Assembly: GCA_015847255.1 (NCBI GenBank)
Contig: JADLZK010010875.1
Span: 558,001-622,000, forward strand
Direction of reading: 5' to 3'
Origin: Hyparrhenia diplandra
Lineage: Eukaryota > Streptophyta > Magnoliopsida > Poales > Poaceae
DNA length: 64,000 nucleotides
Shown here: in pieces, positions 36,831 through 47,812 of the stretch
Layout: each line of letters begins with the position of its first letter
Numbering within the stretch: position 1 is the stretch's first letter
Notes under the pieces: generated by a model
The model's database searches: none
Told to the model about the DNA's origin: nothing
Seen by the model: the letters and a program-made list of their open reading frames with translations, nothing else
Position numbers and translations under genes: made by a program

Positions 36831-37549
36831 ACTGGGATGGATGGAGGGGTGGGTGGGTGGATTGGGGAAGATGGAGAAGGGTTGGGGATGGGGGCGGTGC
36901 CGGTTGGCGGCGGGATCTGTGGCGGCGAGTAGATAGGTAGGCGCACGGCGCGGTGAGTGGGTGTGGAGGAAGCTCTGGAACTGGGCGGTGCCGGCGGCAA
37001 TGCGCTGGGGTGCTAGGGTGGGGAGATGGGAGAAGCGCCGGTCCGGTCCGGCACCGGCACGCGTGGTTTGGGGCTCCCGGTCCACTCCAAAACCATGGGT
37101 GGCTTTTGTTTGAAAACCGTGTGCGGGCTTCCAACGGCACTGAGCCACTGCTCACCTTGAGAACAGAGCATGTGGGGCTCTGCTGCTGCACCAGCGGCAG
37201 CCGGCAGCGATGGACACAGACGTCCTCTCTCTCTTTCTAAAGTTTCAATGCACACAGCACCACAGGTCCACAGCCGTGCCTGTTTGGCGAGCAAGGACGA
37301 CGGCAGGCCTGGTGGCGAGCCAAGTGGACAGGCACATGCTCGAACGGTAGACCCCACTCGTCAAGACAGAGCCAACAGGTGTTATGTGTATCCAAACATT
37401 GCGCGGGAAGGATTTCATTTCGCGCCAAGATTTCTTTCCCAGAAGTCCGACCAGGTGGTACGATCCCTGCCCTATCCGTGGAATTTTTCTTTTCTTTCTC
37501 CTACTGTGTCTGTATGAAGCCAAAAATTATCTAAAATTAGTTTTGTGCG
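36831..37549. other. Upstream region of the leftward gene, no gene seen
   Basis: GC-rich up to about 37,220, then mixed. Open frames on both strands are Pro/Arg/Ser-rich and unrecognisable, and are taken as compositional. Confidence 0.4.
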
Positions 37550-37830
37550 TCCAACCAGGAAGATGTAACAGATGGGTTAAATCTGTAGTCAACTCTTCAA
37601 TTTGCTAGCCATGTGTTATGTGTATCCAAACATGTCCTTATGTGAGCGCAAAAGTGAGCCAGCCGTCTAAATACATGTCAAATGCATGCATGTATGTTAT
37701 CGATTTTGCCTAGGAATAGGTTTTGTTAATTTATTAATATATAATATGAGGATTTTTACGGTGCGTGAAAATAATAAGCCAATCTAAAAGCCATTAATTT
37801 CGATTAAAGAAATGTCACATGAATCCTATG
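37550..37830. repeat. Direct repeat, left copy
   Basis: Matches 38,865-39,360 once the Stowaway MITE is removed. Shared: TTTAGTCAACTCTTCAA-like start, CCGTCTAAATACATGTCAAA, 'GTTATCGATTTTGCCTAGGA', TTTACGGTGCGTG and AAAGAAATGTCACATG. Confidence 0.7.
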
Positions 37831-38584
37831 AACTCCTCAGTTTTTGTTGTTAATTTTTTTCTTAGTAGACTGCTCGGCGTGCTCGCGGTGTAGCCGAGGC
37901 TAGAAAAGCAAAGCATCACTGTGTCATTTGAAAACAGGCACGGTCTACTGTACTCAGCCTTGCACTCGCTCCAATGCTGCATGCAGACCCCTCTCCCTCT
38001 CACATGCGCTTGCATGCAGCATCACAGCCGTTGCCAAAGGCTCGTGGCAATCAAGGCTTCCTCTACGGCTCTATACTCCGTAGAGCCAAAACTGGCCCTT
38101 CCAGCCCGTGAGCCTCGCCAAAGAGGGCCTTTCAAAACACTTGCACATCATCGTAGATACGTCAAGGTTCCTCCCTTTGGATCGTAGGATAGGAAAATAC
38201 AAAGAAGGTCTTTGGTAAGCTTGGGTGAAGCAAAGGAGTCGGTATACGGCGCGCGTGCGCTGTCAAAGCACCCACCGTTCTTCCATCTTGGACCGACCGG
38301 ACGGTGAGGCGACGACGGCGTGGTCGCCGGTCGCGGCGCGGCACAGTGCACCGACGCGGACGGGTCTGCATCGCAGCCGGGAGCGGCCTGGTCGACCCAA
38401 CCCCTGTCCCGAGATCGTGCAGTGCCTTGGGTCCATCGTGGTCATCCATGACGCGGGGCCCGGGCAGCCTGACGACAAGGAAGGCCGCGAGCGGGCGTCC
38501 CGCCGGAATCAGGGCTGATCCTGAAAAGGCGCGTGAAAAGCACACATATACTCTTCTACTCAAAAAAAAAAATATCTAAAATAA
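37831..38584. other. Intergenic, no gene seen
   Basis: Between the two direct-repeat copies, left of the Tourist MITE. 38,260-38,520 is GC-rich with overlapping open frames on both strands, none recognisable. Confidence 0.4.
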
Positions 38585-38847
38585 GGCCTTGTTTAGATGG
38601 CTAAAGTTTCAAACTTTTTCCCACTTTCTCTCCATCACATCACATTAAATACACCAAAATACATATATTTAGAGTATTAAATATAGATAAAAAAATAAAC
38701 TAATTACACAGTTTAGATGTATATTGCGAGACGATTCTTTTGGCTATTACTCCATGGTAGGATGATATTTACCACTAACAAGCGAAAGCGTCTACGATTA
38801 ATGCGATGTGACATTCGGGGCTAAATTTTAGCCATCTAAACAAGGCC
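38585..38847. mobile_element. Tourist-like MITE, perfect terminal inverted repeats
   Basis: A 263-bp element starting GGCCTTGTTTAGATGGCTAAA-type sequence and ending in its exact complement (TTTAGCCATCTAAACAAGG and on to CC), flanked by TAA at 38,582-38,584 and 38,848-38,850. The intact ends suggest recent activity. Confidence 0.92.
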
Positions 38848-38864
38848 TAAGTTCGGGTGGGTGT

Positions 38865-39370
38865 AACCAGGAGATCTAGATGAGCTAAATTTTAGTCAAC
38901 TCTTCAAATAAATAGCCTTGCATGTGTATACAAACATGTATGTTACTTCCTCCATCCCAAATTATAAGTCATTTAACTTTTTAAGCTCCAAGTTTGACCA
39001 TTCATCTTATTTAAAAAAATTTGCGCAAAATATAATCAAATTTAAGTCATTCTTTAAAAACTTATATTAATAAAGAAAGCCACAACAAAAAAGAAGTGAT
39101 ATTTTGTACAAATTTTTTGAATAAGGCAGTGGTTAAACTTGTTGTCAAAAAGTCAAAAACTAATTTGGGATGGAGGAGTACTACTTATGTGTGCACAAAA
39201 CTGAGCCGTCTAAATACATGTCAAATTTGACATGTATGTTTGTTATCGATTTTGCCTAGGAATAGATTTTTGTTAATCCGAGACATTTTACGGTGCGTGC
39301 AAAATAATAAGCCATCTAAGAAATCATGATTTTGAATAAAGAAATGTCACATGCATAAATCACGGAAATT
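38865..39370. repeat. Direct repeat, right copy, split by a Stowaway
   Basis: Second copy of 37,550-37,830, interrupted by the Stowaway MITE at 38,946-39,178, so that insertion came after the duplication. Confidence 0.7.
38946..39178. mobile_element. Stowaway MITE
   Basis: A 233-bp element with CTTCCTCCATCCCAAATTAT at the left and AATTTGGGATGGAGGAG at the right, flanked by TA at both sides (38,944-38,945; 39,179-39,180), the Tc1/mariner pattern. Confidence 0.85.
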
Positions 39371-39589
39371 TTACATATAAATGAATTCAGTTTCACGAGA
39401 AAAAGCGGAACATGAAAGAAATCTAAACTGGACCTAAATACATGTCATGAGGAGGAAGCATTGCATTAGGGTGGAGATTACTTTTGGCTCTATGGGTTCC
39501 ATTTCTTTGAAATGGGCATCGGAGCAATGCTCACCGGCCTTATTGAGATTGCAAAAATTTCTAACATTTTGTCCTCTAGCACTCTGTAG

Positions 39590-39801
39590 CGCGTTTCGTT
39601 TGTTTGTGGTAAATATTATTCTATCATAGAGTAACTAGAATCAAAAGAATCGATCTGCAATGTACATCTAAAGCTGTGTAATTAGTTATTTTTTTTTATC
39701 TACATTTAATATTCTAAACATATGTCTTTTGGTGTATTAAATGTGATGTAATGGAGAGAGTGAGAAAAAGATTAAAAATTTTAGCAATCTAAACAAGGCC
39801 A
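39590..39801. mobile_element. Tourist-like MITE fragment
   Basis: Related to the element at 38,585-38,847. The right end (TTTTAGCAATCTAAACAAGG then CC) is intact while the left end is lost or diverged within TAGCGCGTTTCGTTTG. Confidence 0.6.
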
Positions 39802-41421
39802 CGGCTAGCCTTTTGTTAGATTCATAAAAACTAGTTGGTGAAATCTAGCTTTTACCGGTTTCTATGACCCATGGAGTGCCTACTACCTACAGTGTGGTTG
39901 ATGCCAAAAAAATTAAAATGCATATAGTGAACAGAGATGCTCAAAACTCTAGTAAAACCAGAGCTTCTTTTTTTTTTGTTTGAAACATCAACCAGAGCAT
40001 TTGGGTGCACTACTTGAACTAGAATCAAACACATCCACAACTCATCAAAATGATAGAGCCACAACGGTTGCTTTTCTACTCCAAGTACTCAATCATGGAT
40101 TGTGGGACAGACGATGGGTGATGGCCACAATCTCGTGCCTTTTAGTACTACTGTACACACACGATTGCTTTTGGTTGCATGCAGCTCCACGAATCAATAG
40201 AAACAGAAGCGACTTTTGGGCATTTCAAATCAAAACGTGCACCATCGTGGCCGTGGCAAGGGAGGAGACTCTCAGCTCATTCCGTGCAGTCCTCTCTCTC
40301 TCTCTCCTCTGCATTTCATTGCCATGTCATCGTTGTTTTTTTTTTTGTACCGGATCGTAGTCGCAAGTTGGCAACTGTTGACACAGTCGTCCTATTCAAG
40401 GCAAACGGGCGACCGACGCCCCCAGATAGGTGACACTCACTTTCTGGGGTGTAGTCTAGTAGGCCCCTGTGGATCACGTGGCTGGCTGTTTGCCCCACTG
40501 CAGCCTAACCATAAGAGACTGGATTGGTGGTTTCATGGATCATTTAGCTAATTATTATTATGGATTGTATATATATTGACAACTTTCACATGAATGAAAT
40601 GTTGAACACCCAAATTAACCATATGTGGACAATGGACATCACTACCAGAGAGCTTCACCTTCACCAACAGCAATGAACAATCATAAAATAAAGACAGAGA
40701 GCTTCACCGGTAGTAGCAATGTTCAGAGCTTGTCCTTCTCGTGCAGCACTCCAACACAACAACAATGGAGGTGGAGTGGACGCGTGGTCGAGCAGAGCAA
40801 CTCGCCCTCGCCGGCTTGCCATTGTCGTGCCACCCAGGCCTGCCCGCTCGCGCGCTCGCTGGCTCGTTGCAGCCCAGCAACAGACGCCCCCGACCAGCGC
40901 TCGCCCGCCGGATGGCCGCCCCAGCCCCTTGCTTGGAACGCCGCAGCATAACAGCAGTCAGCAGGTGCCCCCAGCCGCACTCGCCCACAGCACGCAGCAG
41001 TCGCCTCCCCGGCCGGTGCAGCCGCCGCCCAGGCCTCCCGCTCGCGCTCTGGTTGGCTGCCCCTGCCCCTGCTCGATTTGCAACGCTGCCCTCGATTTGC
41101 AACGCTGCCACCACCAGCAGATGCGCTGCCGCGAACACAGACGTGGGAAAAAGGTTTTTCCCACCCTAGTGCGCCCAGTAACACACTTGTCCAGTTATAC
41201 CCCTGAACGGACCAACTTCTCCCACGCACACAAAGGGCATTTTTGGATAACTTAAAAACCGCTCCGGTTCATATGGAACCGCCGATTCATCGGTTCAGTT
41301 AAAAACCGCCCGGTTCAATCGGTTTTTACCCGTCCGATTGTGTGGACGGTCTTTTAAGTGAACCGGACCGTTATAGGCTCTGGTTCGGTCTTTTAGCGGT
41401 CAAACCGCCGGCGTACATTTT
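39802..41421. other. Intergenic flank of the CACTA element
   Basis: 40,730-41,160 is GC-rich and open in several frames on both strands, so no frame is favoured. An 18-bp repeat (CTCGATTTGCAACGCTGCC) occurs at 41,068 and 41,089. 41,255-41,415 has many AACCG/CGGTT motifs, similar to those inside the CACTA element although outside its terminus. Confidence 0.4.
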
Positions 41422-41863
41422 CACTACTACTGATTCGCTCATCACTACCGCCCGGTATCTTTGCGAAATTTAGTCCACCGGCGGCGATGAACCGCGCCCG
41501 GCGATGATGAACCGTCAGCGCGGGACAAACCAGAATCTCCACGGACTCGACCAATACCGGCGGTGAAGATTTATATCTCTACGGTTTGAATCATTCCCGG
41601 CGATGGTCTTGATGGACACGAATCCATTGGCGGGTTTGAATTAGAACCGATAGCGATTCGACGATTGACACAACCAGGGTTGATTGGAACCGATAGCGAT
41701 TTGGGAGGGGAAGCAAAGGAACGATAAAACAAAAATCGAAGCGAAGATTAACACGCATCCAGTTAACAAACGACCGATCCATTAACAAACAACACAAACC
41801 AAATTAAAGCGTCATAGAAACAAGCGATACAATAAATTAACATAAAAAAAGCGGCTAGCCTAA

Positions 41864-42114
41864 TTAAGCCGCCTTCTTGGCCTTCTTGGCCGCGCGCCGG
41901 CCTTCTTCGGCCTTCTTGGCGCCATCTCCTCGGTTTGGCGCCGGTATCCCCTCGGCGAGGTTATTGGCCAAGTACTCGATACGGAGGGCGATGATGGACT
42001 TCTCCTCAAGTGGTGATTCACCGTTGGCGGGCCAAGTTGGTCGGCCGGATTTTGTTGAGCTTGTTGCGGGGCGGCGAGGCGTGCGGGATGGACTTCTCCG
42101 CGGTCGGCAGCCAT
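41864..42114 (-). CDS. CACTA-borne small basic-tailed protein, copy a (frame-interrupted)
   Basis: From ATG 42,114 an N-terminal part (MAADRGEVHPARLAAPQQ) leads, after a frame change near 42,010, to EEKSIIALRIEYLANNLAEG, and a lysine/alanine tail ending AAKKAKKAA before TAA at 41,866-41,864. A TATA-like TATTTATA lies upstream on this strand (about 42,234-42,227). It is clearly related to copy b at 42.5-42.75 kb, including similar downstream sequence. Function unknown; the tail resembles histone H1-type basic tails only in composition. Confidence 0.5.
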
Positions 42115-42493
42115 GTCGATTGTCGTGGCGTTACCGACCCGGCCGGAAACTTCTTTGTGAAAAGCGGGGTAGAGAGGAGTGTGTTTGGAGGCGGAGTGTT
42201 GGAGCGGGCCAGGACGAGGGGTTATGTGCGTATAAATAGGACTCGGCCCGCGGTTTCACGAGGGAACAGTTGAACACAAATGATAGAAAATTAAGATTGA
42301 CACGCATCATAATAAATAATTTAGTTACTCAAGGAAATAGTAGAACCCAAATTAACGAAAGATAAAGAGATTGCCATGCAGCGGATTAACCAACAAGCGA
42401 ACCATTAGCAAATTAACCACCACGGATCATTGTATCTTACACATCCACCGAGATCGGACAACGAAATTAACATAAACAAATAAAAAAGAGAAC

Positions 42494-42753
42494 CTAGGCA
42501 GCCTTCTTGGCCTTCTTGGGCGCACGCTTGGCCGGCTTGGCCGGCGGCGCCTCCCCGCCTCCTCCTCGGTTGCCGGAATCCCTCGGCGAGGGTATCGGCC
42601 GAGAGTCGATCCGGAGGGCGTAGAAGTTGGCCCTCTCCTCGAGGGGCGGATTCACCTTTGGCGAAGCCAAGCGTCGTCGGCCGGGCCGTTCAGCTTGGTG
42701 AGGGCGGCGCGGAGGAGGTCCACGGCGAACTTCATCTCCTCGGTGGCGGCCAT
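42494..42753 (-). CDS. CACTA-borne small basic-tailed protein, copy b (frame-interrupted)
   Basis: ATG 42,753 gives MAATEEMKFAVDLLRAALTK then LNGPADDAWL. A frame change near 42,660 leads to PLEERANFYALRID, and the C-terminus PAKPAKRAPKKAKKAA ends at TAG 42,496-42,494. The stretch DTLAEG, matching NLAEG of copy a, appears in another frame near 42,590, so at least two more slips are present. An upstream TATA-like ATTTATAC sits near 42,855. With copy a it defines a family of about 85-90 residues: acidic/hydrophobic front, 'EER/K..ALRI' centre, basic tail. No known domain is recognised. Confidence 0.5.
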
Positions 42754-43178
42754 GTCGACGATCGTGGGCGGCGAGTCCGGCTTTCTGTGAGAGGAGCACG
42801 AAAGAGAAGTTAGTGTTGGATAACGGGGGAGGGAGGGGGGGCGAGGTATAAATGTGGCGTTTCCAAAAACGGTTCCTCGGAAAAACGTAAGCGGCGACGG
42901 CCGCGCCCAATGGCGTCTCCTCGGCACTCAACGCCCATTGTATTTTTCAAAAGCACAACCCGAGTTAATTATTTTCCAAAGAACAAGTTAAGATTCAAAT
43001 CAAATTTTAATTTTAATCGCTCTTTGAGCTGCAAGCGAAAGCAGATTCGAGGGGACGGAGGGGCAACACACAACAATAATATATATAATTTTCATTTTAT
43101 TAATATATAAAAACAAAAAAAACAGAGCGTATAATAAAAATGATAAAAAAAACAAAAAAAAGAGGAAGGCCGCCCGGC

Positions 43179-43616
43179 CTAGTCCTCGTCCTCCTCCTCC
43201 TCCTCGCATTTGGTGTGTCGTCCTTCTTGGCCAAGGCCTTGAGGGGCGATCGGCGGCTGCTCCACCTTGGGGGGGCGTAGTGGTTCATCTTCTCTTCGGG
43301 GGTGGATCCACCCTTGGAAGAAGACCATGGCCGTCCGCCCGGCTCGCCCGGCATCTGAAGGCAAGGCGGTGGCGATCGGTGAAATCCTCTCGATCACCTC
43401 CTGCATCTGCGGCGGCGACCGGCAAGGTCATCGGCCCGCCGCCTCTAGCCCGGTGGCTAGAAGGTCCATGCGGCGGTCCCGCTTGGGCGGGGCGTGGTCG
43501 GTCGGGCCCGGGGGCGTCGGCCGCCCGGCGCCTCCACCACCGGTTCCTTGCCCTTGTCCTCGCCGCCTCCATCTCCTCCCCTGGTGCGCTTGTTGGATCT
43601 GAGCTGAGGCAGCCAT
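43179..43616 (-). CDS. CACTA-borne ORF with acidic tail (frame-interrupted)
   Basis: From ATG 43,616 a Gly/Arg-rich start (MAASAQIQQAHQGRRWRRRG) runs to about 43,430, after which another frame continues: MQEVIERISPIATALPSDAG, then a Pro/Arg-rich part and an acidic end EEEEEDED before TAG at 43,181-43,179. A TATTTAA motif lies upstream (about 43,704-43,698 on this strand). Lying in line with copies a and b and in the same orientation, it looks like a third member of a leftward gene array, but its sequence similarity to them is weak. Confidence 0.4.
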
Positions 43617-44593
43617 GGCGCTGAAGAATGCAAAGAGAATGTGGCCGGATGATCGAAGCTGGAATGGATGAACGCCATGATCGGAGGGTGTGCTAAATTA
43701 AATAGAGAGTTAGCGGTACCGCTCCACTTCCCCCGATCGAGAGCGGCGTCAAAGCAACCGCTTGGAATTCCACGATCGCCGGTTGGAATTTGCACGCGAT
43801 CTCTCTGGCGGCGGCGTTTCCAGCGTCGTGCGGTTTTGCGCTTCGAATTCACGGGCTACGTTTCCAATGGCGCCGGATGACAACGAGAGTCTCCACCTTC
43901 ATTGATCCTTTGTCGAGCCCACACATGAACCGGCGGTGATTAACAAATCGGTGAAACAAATAGTTATATCTCGTAAAAAATCGATTTATTGAAATCATTA
44001 ATTTTATCTCAACGTTAATGCATTGAGATTTCAACTAACCCGTTAAGCACGCCACGTACACTCCGTATTATAAATTTTCATTTTAGTTATGCGTATATAG
44101 GGTTGCCGAGTAGGTCATGGCTTTGTGATCGTCCGCGGTGCGACCTTGAGAATCGTGTTGCTCTAGTCTTCACTACGGTTAAAAAGCAATTAAACCCGGC
44201 GGTGTCTGCGCTTCCCATGAGAAAAGGTCGAGCACCCTGGCTGGCTGCGTCGGCGGGTTATATCAATGTCATTAATAACCTTTGCGGGGTGCACTTTCGG
44301 CACCGGCGGTGATCACATATATTTGCGCGGTGTACCACAGCGGCGGTGTTATGGGAATATCCTTTGCGGGTTAAAACTAAGAACGGCGGTATTTTTGCAT
44401 TGTCAGCGGGCGAGCGATGCGCGGCGGCGGCGACCACGCACCATTGCGGGAAGAACCTTGTTGCCTCGTTCTCCATTACCATGGCCGCGGTGCTTGGTTT
44501 ATCTTAGGTGCCAATTATCGGCGGTGAACTTCCATATCCTCTTAGGGGTTTAGGGTTGAAACGGCGGTGATCGATCAGGTACCGCGGCATCGG

Positions 44594-45301
44594 CCTATAA
44601 AAGCGGCTAGTGCGGCCCTTAGGTTTGCAATTCGAGTTCTCTTCATCCTCTTTCTTGATACTCTTGATTCGGTTATGCATTCTTCTTCCTCGATCTTCTT
44701 TGCTACTCTCCACATACATATCTATGGCCTCTCTATGGGAGAAAGCCCTCCACGTCTGAGATATCGTTCTTATGCATCTTAGGCCACTAAAATGGTTCAC
44801 ACACAAGAGGTGCTACAAGAGTCTTGCGAAGATTGAGCGGCCCGAAGGTTAGAACATTTGTGAGATTCACGGAGCCATCCGGTTACGTGGTGCTTGAGAG
44901 GTTTGGGTATTTGGATTTACATGTCCATATAAGAGACATGGCATTCTCAGGATAAGATCATATCGATTTATGAAAATGCTGCTTCAATGAAAATCTCCTT
45001 TGGTGATCAAGCGATTTTCATAAATTAACATGATCTTCTCTTGCGAATGCCTATGCATCTTGTCATTGGGCGCAACCACGGCTTGGCCATTGCAAAGACA
45101 ATTATCGTAAGGCATCCTTCTTTGTGGATTCAATGTAAATCGAGTTATGCCCTCCTTGTAAGATCGAGCACAAGAAACCTCCACGAGCACCGATGGGACC
45201 TCAGCGGGCACCGATGGGCTTTCAAAATCCCATCGAATTTCATCGGCAAGAATCACATTACCTTCGGCGTTTTTTATTTTAAATGTGTTTGTACACTTTG
45301 A
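44594..45301 (+). pseudogene. Degenerate rightward coding region inside CACTA
   Basis: A good TATA box (CCTATAAAAGCGG, about 44,595) precedes a transcript-like region. One frame encodes RTFVRFTEPSGYVVLERFGY and LDLHVHIRDMAFSG (about 44,847-44,955); another continues KIISIYENAASMKISFGDQA (about 44,956-45,015); further pieces follow to about 45,260, including PRAPMGPQRAPMGFQN. The protein-like text in successive frames suggests a gene broken by indels. I do not recognise the family. Confidence 0.4.
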
Positions 45302-45737
45302 TGAGAACATTGATCTATTCGTGGAAAGGTCTTTGTTATCATATATGTAATTTTTTCAAGGTCTTTGTTATCATATATGTAATCGGATATTGTAATCGGT
45401 TTGCTCCTCTATATATATATATATGTGTTCGTGTGTTCCTCCAATGGATGTTTGCATTTATATATCATATCTGGCGCGATTCTTATTTTTTTCGACGCCC
45501 TTCTTATCTTTCATGGGCGAACATAAATATATAAATGCTCTATGTACTAACAGAAAAGTTGGTAAACATCATTGAAACACACAACTTCGGTGAAAAAGAA
45601 AGGTCAAGTAATCTCACGGCGGTGAAAGATAAGCTGTCGGTTTGAAATATATCAACTGCTTAGGGTTTTAAAAGAGCCCGGCGATAAAAAGAGACAACAC
45701 TACTAGGTTTGCAAATCTGGAAACCGATAGTGATCGA

Positions 45738-46609
45738 CCTTCTATCGCGTTTATCACGTAGGAAAATCTAATAATAAAAATATGGATCGAGAAAGACCTA
45801 AGATCTTGTGTGGGGGCATAATTTGGGTGTACAAGGTTGTAAAAAAAATTCAAGACATTTCTACATTGTGGGAGTACACATGCTTCACAAAGGTACATGG
45901 CCCCTATCATCGGAAGCATGAATGACAATTACATCCATAAGCTATCTTTGGGTCATCTTCGTTCGGTGTGGTCTCGGCCTCAAACTTTTTCTTAGACGTG
46001 CACATGCCACGTGTGAAGGAAGCACGATGTTTGAGATTTTTGGACAAGGTTTGATATTTTTTCAATTAAATTGAATTTCTACGGCGACGACCCGAGTAAT
46101 TACAGGTTGAGCTGGGGTTACCCACTAACGAGAGCAGTGGTGCCAAAATTTCCCACATGGTCTCATATGTCCTAGGAGGCAATTCGGTGTGTAGGTTGGT
46201 GCAAAATTCATAAGTTTTCAAGCTTTAATTAACCTCCTTCTATCGCGTTTATCACGTAGAAAAATCTAATAATAAAAATATGGATCAGAAAGACCTAAGA
46301 TCTTGTGTGGGGGCATAATTTGGGTGTACAAGGTTGTAAAAAAAAATTCAAGACATTTCTACATTGTGGGAGTACACATGCTTCACAAAGGTACATGACC
46401 CCTTTCATCGGAAGCATGACCGACAATTACATCCATAAGCTATCTTTGGGTCATCTTCGATTCGGTATGGTCTCGGCCTCAAACTTTTTCTTAGGCGTGC
46501 ACATGCCACGTGTGAAGGAAGCACGATGTTTGAGATTTTTTGGACAAGGTTTGGTATTTTTTCAATTAAATTGAATTTCTACGTGGCGACCCGAGTAATT
46601 ACGAGGTTG
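45738..46609. repeat. Direct repeat pair inside CACTA
   Basis: 45,738-46,109 and 46,231-46,609 are about 95% alike: CTTCTATCGCGTTTATCACG, GATCTTGTGTGGGGGCATAA, TCGGAAGCATGA and AAATTGAATTTCTACG occur in both. The 120-bp spacer contains CCACATGGTCTCATATGTCC. The differences include one-base indels in runs. No domain is recognisable in the frames they carry. Confidence 0.85.
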
Positions 46610-47499
46610 GCGAGATTGTACATACTTCACAAAAGCATTACAATTAATTGATTACAATTGACACGGTACAATAATCAAAGTGTACAAACACATTAAGAAA
46701 TAACCACCTCAAAAACACCCTTCTAGCACCTATGCCCGAGGTGGTTACAATGCTACACGTTATGCTTCCGATCTAAGTAAGGCGGATGGGACCTCTGTGA
46801 AGAACCAATGTCTCTCCGTGCGGCAAAGGCGACAGGGAGGCGAGCTCTCATGTCCGATGACGAAGCACAAGAATGCACGCTACTTGGCTCACGCTTTTTC
46901 CGTCTTCGGCGGTCCATGCAACAATGGCGTTGCACGAGCATCACACCCGGCTTACGTAAGCAATGTTGTAGCTTAATCTTCAAAAACACCCTTCTAGTAC
47001 TGCTTTGTATACACTATCTACCCATGATAAAATGTTTATGTGGAGGGCTTTCTCCCAAATAGAGGTCATATATGTGGATAGGAGAATTGGCAAATAACGA
47101 GAAGAGGTCGGCCGGCGCACGGTTCGCCATACATGGCTCTCTCGCTGCGGGGCTGTTTTTTTATAGGCGGTGGTAGGTGGGAATGAGTGGTGGTAGGTGG
47201 CAGCGGTGTGATCTTATCACCGTGAGCGGTGGTAGGTGGCAACAGTGTGATCTTATCACCGTGGCGGTGGTACCGTGTGGCGGTGGCAATAGTGTCCGAT
47301 CCACCGTCGGGTCGGCCCGGCGTTTCTACCCGGCGGTGAACCTATAATTTAACACTGCCGGACTCTTGTTGGCTGGCGGTGATTAACTATAGAAATGGCG
47401 TAGCGAGGTGAAAATTTCACCGATCATTTGAACCCCGCGCCATTCGTTCCGGCCTCGGCGATATATAATATTTGGCGAAATGAAATTTTCAGTCATTTC

Positions 47500-47660
47500 A
47501 ACCCCGCGCCCCAATCGTTCCCCACCGGCGTCGCCGGCGGAGCACCACCACCACACACGCGCGCGGTCGTCCGTCGCCCCCTCAGCGCCCCTCCATTCTC
47601 TTCTTCTCCGGCGTCCCTAACGCCGCGCCGGCGTCGCGCGCCCTTCTACGGTGAGAACTA
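47500..47660 (+). other. Possible leader exon of the CACTA 3' gene
   Basis: GC-rich sequence ending CTTCTACG and followed by GTGAGAAC (about 47,650), a plausible splice donor. It could be the non-coding first exon of the transcript whose next exon starts after the acceptor at 49,876, with the solo LTR lying in the intron. This is inference from splice-like signals and order only. Confidence 0.3.
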
Positions 47661-47812
47661 ATTAGCTATTTAGTTCCTCGAGATTTTGCCTATGAGAATG
47701 AGATCTAATTCGCCGTTGTTCTCGCCTCGCCGCCCCGCTTGTTCTTCGTCCACGTCGACGGGGGACGCCGCTACACCGCACCGCCGTCTGCAGCCTCCCG
47801 CCGTCCGTCCCG

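Noticed and set aside
40719..41255. Overlapping 140-180-codon open frames on both strands
   Set aside because: All are Ala/Pro/Arg/Ser-rich in GC-rich sequence with no preferred frame or domain.
45698..45710. CACTACTAG taken as the true left end of the CACTA element
   Set aside because: It lacks the TTT flank that matches the right end, while 41,422 has it. It is kept as a hint of nesting only.
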